Source: Acidobacteriota bacterium
Lineage (GTDB): Bacteria > Acidobacteriota > Terriglobia > UBA7540
NCBI GenBank assembly: GCA_021827245.1
Contig: JAKAWN010000234.1
Coordinates: 1-10,347 of the forward strand
Reading direction: 5' to 3'
DNA length: 10,347 nucleotides
Both the position numbers and the translations under genes were made by a program. Numbering within the stretch: position 1 is the first letter of the stretch; each line of letters opens with the position of its first letter. The notes beneath the pieces are model-generated. The model saw only the letters and a program-made list of their open reading frames with translations, had not been told where the DNA came from and did not search any database. Of this stretch, positions 1-5,856 are shown piece after piece.

Positions 1-1499
1 GTCGGGATGTCACTGGACCGACTAGGTGGCAAGAGCCCGGCATTCGGACCACCGTGCAGCTTCGTCAGGGCTCTTTCCCGTGCGATCCATTCGACGCTTG
101 CAATCATGGTTGGCAACCACCGGTCCAGGAACGCCTGATCGCGCGATATCAGGTAATACTCAGACGCTACCCACAAGACTGCGCCATTGTCGCTCAACCA
201 TGTGGGTGGGAGATATTCGCTCGGACCGGTAATAAATCCCTTTGACGAATCAAAGCTGTCGCCAGTGTTTGGAACAGGGCGCCTTCGGCTCACGTCAAGG
301 AAAGGCTCGAGATAGGCAGCCGCCTCCTGGAAATATCCTCGCTGGATCAGGTCAAAAATGTTTATGGCTGCAACAGTAACCCATAACGCTTCGTAGTGAT
401 GCGAAGAGGTCTTCAAAATGTGATCGCCATTCGGGTAAAGGTCTGCGGTCATGAACGTTAATGGAGGCGTAAACCGCCAGAGATTGTTCAGATGCTCTTC
501 AGGAACATTGACCTGCATGCCACGAGAAGCCTCTGCTTTCCATGATTCATTTAAGACCTGAGCGGAACGCTCGTAGTCGGAATTTTGAACCGTCTCGATC
601 GATGCTCGGTCGGCGGGAAGATAAGGGAAAACGAGATCCAGTGTTGCCCCTCGGGACCGTGGCAACTCAAACATCGCGAGGTTTCGATCAAGCTGCGCGT
701 AACGAAGGGCGATCGACTGAAAAGCATCGGGGAGCACACTATAGAATCGGAATGGTCGACTAGCTGCCATGACGATTTTATTTCCCGCAGTCTGCAGTTC
801 ATTACCCGCCACATACAATTTGCTGTGATACAGGGGGGCAACAGGCAAGATCCGAACATTCCGTCTGGTTTCCATAGAATAATGGATGTGGTTGCTGGCC
901 AGTTGGGCCCACAAGCGAACCGGAGATGCGCCCGTACCCGGATCCTCAAGCGTAAACCTCAGCCTCAAGAAGACTGGTGAGTTCCATGCGCTCACATGGC
1001 ATGTTCCGCTCTCGCTGGCGGCAAACGCTTCCTGAAGAAGGGTGAGACCTTGCCGATGGATTCGTATCTTGGTGGTCGGGACAAACCCGTCGGCCAAAGA
1101 GGGAACCGTCGATCCGTCATCAACCGTACGATTACCAAAGTCTGGTTTGTCTCCTACGGCAAAACTGACTTGGAGTGATGGATCCGGACGCTCCTTAACG
1201 AGCCGCCTGTCCGCATCAATCATAGTCTCAGTGTGCAAAGTAAGGTTGCCGTTCCACATCAGACCGAACTCGTCCAGGTGATCTTTACAACCTATAAAAA
1301 TGATCGGGCGCAACTGGTCGGGCCATTCCACGACTGCAAGGTCATAGGAGGGCTCTTCAGGAGGCCTTTCGATGCGCGCTGCTTGCTCGGATTTTGCCGG
1401 CACCGTTGCAGAAGAAGGGTTCTTTAGAGCGGCCCATCCTGTCCCAGCGATGGCTGAATCCTTAAGAAACTCGCGACGGGTCAAGCCGGGTTTTAGCAT
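1..1499 (-). CDS. Tat-exported six-hairpin glycosidase-like protein (N-terminal part, runs off left edge)
   Basis: The reading frame is open from an ATG at 1499-1497 to the left edge: 499 codons without a stop, C-terminus outside the window. The start is well supported by AAGGAGG (1515-1509), nine bases upstream. The N-terminus carries a twin-arginine signal, TRREFLK (residues 7-13), followed by a weakly hydrophobic stretch to about residue 26, so export of a folded protein is expected. Residues about 50-300 look like a beta-rich N-terminal domain. From about 330 the sequence becomes helical and aromatic-rich (HHYEALWVTVAAINIFDLI at 367-385, SDNGAVLWVASEYYLISRD at 436-454, then LPTMIASVEWI), typical of the (alpha/alpha)6 barrel of six-hairpin glycosidases such as GH63, GH78 or GH95 relatives. 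The family and substrate cannot be set from this half, and the catalytic acids cannot be assigned. It is divergent from the TPR gene and faces away from it. Confidence 0.8.
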   Translation of the reverse strand, partial: MLKPGLTRREFLKDSAIAGTGWAALKNPSSATVPAKSEQAARIERPPEEPSYDLAVVEWPDQLRPIIFIGCKDHLDEFGLMWNGNLTLHTETMIDADRRLVKERPDPSLQVSFAVGDKPDFGNRTVDDGSTVPSLADGFVPTTKIRIHRQGLTLLQEAFAASESGTCHVSAWNSPVFLRLRFTLEDPGTGASPVRLWAQLASNHIHYSMETRRNVRILPVAPLYHSKLYVAGNELQTAGNKIVMAASRPFRFYSVLPDAFQSIALRYAQLDRNLAMFELPRSRGATLDLVFPYLPADRASIETVQNSDYERSAQVLNESWKAEASRGMQVNVPEEHLNNLWRFTPPLTFMTADLYPNGDHILKTSSHHYEALWVTVAAINIFDLIQRGYFQEAAAYLEPFLDVSRRRPVPNTGDSFDSSKGFITGPSEYLPPTWLSDNGAVLWVASEYYLISRDQAFLDRWLPTMIASVEWIARERALTKLHGGPNAGLLPPSRSSDIP

Positions 1500-2060
1500 C
1501 CGTAGGGACCTCCTTCATTCATCGGAATATGGTTGATTAGGGCCAATGGATTTCGAATGTTGTTGTCAACACGTTGCTTGGTAGAACCGATCGCAATTGC
1601 GGGATACCGCATCAAACAATTGCCGGGTGCATTGCTTCCGCACGACGGCGATGGGCGATTCACGACACCGGGCAGAAAGCCTTTTATGACGTTTTCAACC
1701 GATCGAGCAATGTTCAAGGAGGGGATTTTCATACTGTTCAGTCAAACTAGTCAAGACTTCGTCCATTCCTTTGAAGGTTTTGTTCATAAGATTGTATGCA
1801 AATGTTGCCGTGCGTGCCGTACTCCTTGACTTTTTGTTTCTGCGAATAGAAAAATCCACTATGGGTGGCTCGGGTTGAGTTGGCTTTCGACTTGTTGAGG
1901 TTGATCTCCTTGGCCAACGGAATCCACCCAATCTGAGGTAGCGGTTTCGCACTCCATGTCCGAGCGAAGTGGGCATAACGGCTCATCTGCGGCGTTGCTT
2001 GTTAACTTGGCACGAATGATGGTGGGACTCGGAGACTAGGAGTAATATGTCGGTTGAGCA
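1500..2060. other. intergenic region between divergent genes; no convincing gene
   Basis: This 561-base gap separates the leftward glycosidase-like gene from the rightward TPR gene and must hold both promoters. The minus strand carries a perfect TTGACA (1569-1564), but no acceptable -10 hexamer lies 16-18 bases beyond it. Two short minus-strand frames are open. 1986-1747 (79 codons) has no Shine-Dalgarno. 1732-1493 (79 codons) has a TAA that overlaps the ATG of the glycosidase-like gene, also without a Shine-Dalgarno. Neither has recognisable protein features. Exact 8-base palindromes GCAATTGC (1593-1600) and TTGGCCAA (1910-1917) are present but expected by chance. The region may contain decayed gene remnants; I cannot identify any. 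Confidence 0.5.
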
Positions 2061-2108
2061 ATGCATGTGCGAATCAAGAATTTGCAAGTCATCCCCCAAG
2101 TGATAATG
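2038..2108 (+). promoter_or_regulatory. ambiguous translation start of the TPR gene with a possible 18-codon leader ORF
   Basis: The only Shine-Dalgarno-like element is AGGAG at 2038-2042. It is placed for an ATG at 2047, which reads just 18 codons to a TGA at 2101-2103. The TPR frame begins with ATG 2061, 18 bases beyond the AGGAG and preceded in frame by a TGA at 2055-2057. A second in-frame ATG of the TPR gene lies at 2106, two bases after the leader stop. Either ATG 2061 is used with a poor ribosome binding site, or the short leader is translated and ribosomes restart at 2106. Confidence 0.35.
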
Positions 2109-3659
2109 GAGCTTCTTCTCGCTGGATCGCTCCTGGCAGCTGGAAACAATGGGTGCACTCAGGCATACAGGCGGGCAACGGACCTTCTTGGTAAAGGCAG
2201 AGTCGAGCAGGCTGTAATGTCTTACAACGGCGTTGTGGAAAAATGCCCCGATTTTTATCCGGCTTACATGATGCTTGGTGTTGCCTATCAGAGCCTGGGG
2301 AGCTTCGAAAAAGCGGAACAATACCTGCGTCAGGCGGTAAAGTTATCGCCCGAATCGGCTGATCCCCGCCTTAATCTGGGTCTCTACTACCTCTCGCGAG
2401 GCAATACCTCAAAAGCGATTGTGGAGTTCAAGAAGGCAGTTACAATCGATCCCGAGGGGCCTGCGGGTTGGTTTGACCTCGGTCTCGGTGACATTAGAGC
2501 AGGAAATGTCGAGGGGGCCTTGGCGAGCCTGAAGAAAGCAAACCAGCTCGATCCTGGAAATCCAAGAATTCGACTTGCCTTGGTTGATGCAGCTCTAAAA
2601 GCAAAACAGCCGGACCTTGCTCAGCAGCAAGCCGACGAGCTGATTGCACAAGATCCTAAGAACCCGGGGCTGATGCTCGCCTTGGGGGCTCTCCTGGAAG
2701 AAGGCGGCGACGCTGCTCGCGCTGGGCAAGTGTTCAGAAAGGCAAAGGAGGTCTCTCCTGAACCACTCAAGGCGTTCCTGGAGGCGGCGAACCAGGCCAC
2801 TGCACAGGGTCACTACCATTCGGGGTTAGCCATGCTGGAATTTGTCTCCGATGTGGGCAAGGATTCTGCCCCCTGGAATGAATCGATAGGTGATGTCTAT
2901 TACAAGCTTGGGCAGATCAAAGCCGCTGTTAGCCACTTGCAGGAGGCGATCAGGCTTGAGCCTCGCAACGAGGACTATTACCTTGAATTTGGAAGCTTGC
3001 TGACTCAATACCACGCAGACGACGCGTGCCTTTTGGTATTTCAGTCAGCGGCCAGGATTCTGCCGCATTCGGTCAAAATCCAGTCTGCGCTCGCCGTAGC
3101 CTATATGATGGAGAAAAGGTATTCGAAGGCAGAGGCAATCTTACGATCTGTCATTAGGACCTCCCCGGGTTATCTTCCTGCATATCAACTACTGGGAGAA
3201 TCTTACGGGGCCGCACGCGAATGGGAAAATCTTAAGAAAACTGGGCAAACAATTGTCACCCGTGACCCGCGGGAGGCCGTAGGCTGGTATTACCAGGCTC
3301 AGGCGGACTATGAGTTCGCGATGTCGGACGGTGGCAAGTTGAGTATCGCCGAATCGGAGGTGCGAAAGTCGCTGACCCTTCGTTCGCAATATGGGCCGGC
3401 GTCTTATTTGCTTGGCAAAATCCTCGTGGCTGAAAATCGGGGGGACGAGGCCGTTGCTGCTCTCAAGAAAGCTGCTGCACTAGATGATGATCCGACCATT
3501 TCTTATACACTTGCTCTGACTTATCGTAAACTTGGCCAGAAGAGAGAAAGCGAGGTCGCCATGAAGGATTTCAATGAGGCCGTGGCCCGAAAGAGAGCTG
3601 CATACCGAAAGTTGACCGTCAAAATTGGCGAAGCACATATGCAGACTGCAAACGAATAG
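2061..3659 (+). CDS. TPR-repeat protein with possible N-terminal signal/anchor
   Basis: This 532-residue protein is built almost wholly of tetratricopeptide repeats. Residues 1-32 combine a basic start (MHVRIK) with a hydrophobic segment (about 12-28, including MELLLAGSLLAAG), suggesting a signal peptide or anchor; there is no clean lipobox before Cys32. From about residue 33 to 512 there are roughly 13-14 helical repeats of about 34 residues with the TPR pattern. Clear examples are AYMMLGVAYQSLGSFEKAEQ (68-87), RLNLGLYYLSRGNTSKAIVE (103-122) and ASYLLGKILVAENRGDEAV (447-465), many ending in a proline such as LSPES, IDPEG, LDPGN or LEPRN. TPR arrays are protein-interaction scaffolds; no enzymatic domain is visible and the partner is unknown. 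The stop at 3657-3659 is followed by a 104-base gap to the RraA-like gene, on the same strand. The start is uncertain (2061 or 2106). Confidence 0.85.
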   Translation: MHVRIKNLQVIPQVIMELLLAGSLLAAGNNGCTQAYRRATDLLGKGRVEQAVMSYNGVVEKCPDFYPAYMMLGVAYQSLGSFEKAEQYLRQAVKLSPESADPRLNLGLYYLSRGNTSKAIVEFKKAVTIDPEGPAGWFDLGLGDIRAGNVEGALASLKKANQLDPGNPRIRLALVDAALKAKQPDLAQQQADELIAQDPKNPGLMLALGALLEEGGDAARAGQVFRKAKEVSPEPLKAFLEAANQATAQGHYHSGLAMLEFVSDVGKDSAPWNESIGDVYYKLGQIKAAVSHLQEAIRLEPRNEDYYLEFGSLLTQYHADDACLLVFQSAARILPHSVKIQSALAVAYMMEKRYSKAEAILRSVIRTSPGYLPAYQLLGESYGAAREWENLKKTGQTIVTRDPREAVGWYYQAQADYEFAMSDGGKLSIAESEVRKSLTLRSQYGPASYLLGKILVAENRGDEAVAALKKAAALDDDPTISYTLALTYRKLGQKRESEVAMKDFNEAVARKRAAYRKLTVKIGEAHMQTANE

Positions 3660-3683
3660 ACCGATAATCAAAATAATTTGGAT

Positions 3684-3750
3684 CTGGCAATCTGTCAGAA
3701 ATAACATAGCCAAGATGCTTTGGGCCAGAACACAGTAGACAGATTGTTGG
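3684..3750 (+). promoter_or_regulatory. long inverted repeat in the leader of the RraA-like gene (candidate cis-regulatory RNA or operator)
   Basis: CAATCTGTC (3688-3696) and GACAGATTG (3738-3746) are perfect 9-base inverted repeats. In RNA the stem extends outward through three G-U pairs and a closing C-G to 3684 and 3750, giving 13 consecutive pairs. The 41-base loop holds a small second hairpin, GCCAAG-ATG-CTTTGG (3709-3723), with one bulged T. The 3' arm ends 13 bases before the ATG at 3764. No U-tract follows, so it is not a standard intrinsic terminator of the TPR gene. It could be a leader structure affecting rraA-like translation, an operator, or a small palindromic insertion. Confidence 0.45.
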
Positions 3751-3763
3751 CAGGTGCTTCGGG

Positions 3764-4474
3764 ATGGATGAAAACATGAACAATGATAACCATCGAATCG
3801 TTCGAGCGGCAGCAACGTCGCAAGACCTCGTATTGTTCGAGAAAATCGAAAGAGAGCTCTATACGGCGGTAGTCTCAGACGCGCTTGATGAGTTGGGCTA
3901 TCGAGATCAAGCGATGAGCCATTCTTTACGCCCACTTTTCCCGGATGTGCGCCTGGCGGGATGGGCGCGGACAATTATGTGCATCGATGTTGATGAAATC
4001 CCGGACGAGCCTTACGCAATGGAGATCGAAGCTATCGACAGTATTCTGACCGGCGAGGTTGCTGTCATTTCAACAGGTGGTTCGATTCGAAATGCACCTT
4101 GGGGAGAACTGCTGTCGACTGCGTCGATGGCCCGGGGGGCTCGAGGTGCGGTTGTCGATGGGCTGGTTCGCGATGTTAAGAAGATCGAGAAGCTTGGTTT
4201 TTCTGTGTTTGCAACGGGTATCAAGCCGGTGGATTCAAAGGGGCGCGGGATCGTTGTGGACTACAATGTCCCCGTGAGTTGTGGCGGGGTTACAGTGTGT
4301 CCGGGAGACCTGATCGTCGGGGATTATGATGGCGTCGTCGCTATTCCCGCCAGCCTGGTCCCAGAGGTCCTGGAGCGAGCTAATCAGAAAGTATCGAGCG
4401 AGAACCATAGCCGGGAAGAATTGCTGCGCGGGGCCTATCTTCGAGATGTTTATGAGAAATACGGCGTCTTGTAA
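3764..4474 (+). CDS. RraA / HMG-aldolase family protein
   Basis: This cytoplasmic 236-residue protein has the hallmarks of the RraA-like fold. These include SDALDELGY (38-46), the loop WGELLSTASMARGARGAVVDG (113-133) followed by Arg136-Asp137, FATGIKP (149-155), and the C-terminal pair CPGDLIVGDYDGVVAIP (179-195). In characterised 4-hydroxy-4-methyl-2-oxoglutarate/4-carboxy-4-hydroxy-2-oxoadipate aldolases this Arg and Asp bind substrate and a divalent metal; products are pyruvate, or pyruvate plus oxaloacetate. The length fits those aldolases better than the shorter E. coli RNase E inhibitor RraA (about 160 residues). The position three after Asp137 is Lys140, where I recall an acidic residue in characterised aldolases, so the exact substrate may differ. 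The start at 3764 has only a weak ribosome binding site; ATG 3776 (Met5) is an alternative. It follows the TPR gene and converges with the SDR gene, with a 44-base gap and no clear terminator. Confidence 0.88.
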   Translation: MDENMNNDNHRIVRAAATSQDLVLFEKIERELYTAVVSDALDELGYRDQAMSHSLRPLFPDVRLAGWARTIMCIDVDEIPDEPYAMEIEAIDSILTGEVAVISTGGSIRNAPWGELLSTASMARGARGAVVDGLVRDVKKIEKLGFSVFATGIKPVDSKGRGIVVDYNVPVSCGGVTVCPGDLIVGDYDGVVAIPASLVPEVLERANQKVSSENHSREELLRGAYLRDVYEKYGVL

Positions 4475-4518
4475 CCCCGACCCTCTTCACAGTCTCCAGG
4501 GCCGATTGGCTGTTGGAA

Positions 4519-5268
4519 TTATTTCGCAGTCCATCCGCCATCCACAGGAATAACTGCCCCTGTAACGAAGGACGCTTCATCGGACGCCAGAAAAAGGGCT
4601 GCGTAACCGATCTCCCGCGGGTATCCCACTCGCCCCAGCATGGTCTGGTCGCACTGCCACTGGTAACTTGCGTCTCCCGGCTTCGGTGAAATCCTTGTTT
4701 GAATGGGACCCGGGCAAATTGCATTAGCACGGATGTTTTGCGGTCCGTAGTCGTACGCGGTGCTCAGGGTGAGGCCTATCATTGCGGACTTCATCGAGGT
4801 ATAAGCCACTGAAGTCGGGCATCCCACTAAAGCCTGGATGGAGGCGATGTTTACGATGGATCCCTGCTTCTGCCGAAGCATTAGAGGAAGCACTTCCTTT
4901 GTGAGGTTAAACGCTCCCATTAAATTGACTCGGAAAGCTCGCTCCCATTCTTCCGCTGTGGATTTGATAATGTCATTCCATTCAGTGAGATAGGCAGCGT
5001 TATTGCACAGAATATCAACGCGCCCACTATCGCCAGCGGCCAAGCTGACGGCGGCCGTCGCATCGGCAACAGAGCTGACGTCGGTTCTGCAAAAGACGGC
5101 ATTTCCGCCTTTTCGAACAATTTCAGCTGCGGTCCTGTTCCCGCTCTCGGTTTCGATGTCCGCAATTACAACTCGGGCTCCTTCTTCGGCGAACACCTCA
5201 CTGATGGCCCTGCCAATCCCATTGCTGCCTCCAGTGACGATAGCAACTTTTCCCCTTAACCTTTCCAT
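4519..5268 (-). CDS. SDR-family NAD(P)-dependent oxidoreductase
   Basis: A 249-residue classical short-chain dehydrogenase/reductase, the standard length for the family. The nucleotide-binding motif TGGSNGIG is at 12-19, Asp37 follows the second strand (VVIAD), Asp63 is in TDV, and NNAA is at 89-92. The catalytic tetrad is Asn115, Ser143, Tyr156 and Lys160 (YTSMK). PGPIQT follows at 186-191, and the C-terminus has the usual FVTGAVIPVDGGW. An acidic residue at the end of the second strand favours NAD(H) over NADP(H). It should interconvert an alcohol and a ketone; the substrate is not readable, though sugar or polyol oxidation would suit the neighbours. The start is fixed by AGAGGAG (5281-5275), six bases upstream. 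It is convergent with the RraA-like gene, so it is probably transcribed alone from the 5269-5856 gap. Confidence 0.93.
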   Translation of the reverse strand: MERLRGKVAIVTGGSNGIGRAISEVFAEEGARVVIADIETESGNRTAAEIVRKGGNAVFCRTDVSSVADATAAVSLAAGDSGRVDILCNNAAYLTEWNDIIKSTAEEWERAFRVNLMGAFNLTKEVLPLMLRQKQGSIVNIASIQALVGCPTSVAYTSMKSAMIGLTLSTAYDYGPQNIRANAICPGPIQTRISPKPGDASYQWQCDQTMLGRVGYPREIGYAALFLASDEASFVTGAVIPVDGGWTAK

Positions 5269-5856
5269 TTGGTTCTCCTCTTTGTTTCAACAGGTGATCT
5301 CTTATGCCGGGCTACGGCAAGTCGGAACTCGCGCAAAACATGAAGCAACGCGAATCACAACCGTTGGAGAATGTATCATACCGCAGTTGAGACGGGGGGG
5401 AGTCTCTTGCGCTCAGGGGGAAAGGGGCCATTGCGTGACTTGATCGGTCAACTTTCTGCGCAACTTCCGAGGATCGGCACATGGAGCAGGCGATACCCGG
5501 GATCAGTGATCCACAGAATTACGGCGAATTTCAAGAAGTTGCGCCAGTACGGGCGGAGAGCAACGAACCCAACGTGCAAGTGTCACGGTGTGCCCGCCAC
5601 AAATGGTGGATCACCTTCAACGGTTTGGTGTGAAAACTTACGCTGCGATTCAAGACAGGCAGCTTTGGCGCCGAGGGCAACCGTGGAAGGCGCGACTCGC
5701 GTGGGGGGCATCGGTTTGTACAAAGTCTTGAACGAATTCGGGTGAAACTGGGCTTGGAGAATTCCCGCAGGATTCAGCCGGGAGTATTCTTAATCGGGCT
5801 GCTTCCGAGGACAAAGTGGTGTCGTCGGATTGGGTGATGAATGAAGGTGGTGCACG
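5269..5856. other. intergenic region between the SDR and GH2 genes; no convincing gene
   Basis: This 588-base gap separates the leftward SDR gene from the rightward GH2 gene and should contain both promoters. No convincing -35/-10 pair was found. Small dyads are present: GGATCA-G-TGATCC (5500-5512), TTTGTACAAA (5715-5724) and GAGAC-N8-GTCTC (5389-5406, with a run of seven G in the loop). A plus-strand frame at 5481-5633 (50 codons) is open, with only a weak GAGG upstream. The same frame stays open past its TGA to about 5838, which might mean a decayed gene. The translation matches nothing I recognise, so I do not call it. Confidence 0.5.

Noticed and set aside
1535..1569. Perfect TTGACA on the minus strand upstream of the glycosidase-like gene
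   Set aside because: No TATAAT-like hexamer occurs at 16-18 bases spacing, so a promoter call is not justified.
1493..1732. 79-codon minus frame whose TAA overlaps the glycosidase-like start codon
   Set aside because: It has no Shine-Dalgarno and no recognisable domain; the strong AAGGAGG inside it is explained by the downstream gene.
1747..1986. 79-codon minus frame in the divergent gap
   Set aside because: It has no ribosome binding site and no family resemblance, and it overlaps other equally open frames. It may be a remnant, but I cannot support it.
2008..2022. TTGGCACG-like sequence resembling a sigma-54 -24 element before the TPR gene
   Set aside because: The -12 position reads GG rather than GC and the TTGC core is missing.
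3684..3750. Inverted repeat as an intrinsic terminator of the TPR gene
   Set aside because: No U-run follows the 3' arm and the loop is 41 bases, so it does not fit a rho-independent terminator.
5481..5633. 50-codon plus frame in the SDR-GH2 gap
   Set aside because: It has only a weak ribosome binding site and no recognisable homology. It may be part of a decayed gene, but there is no positive evidence.
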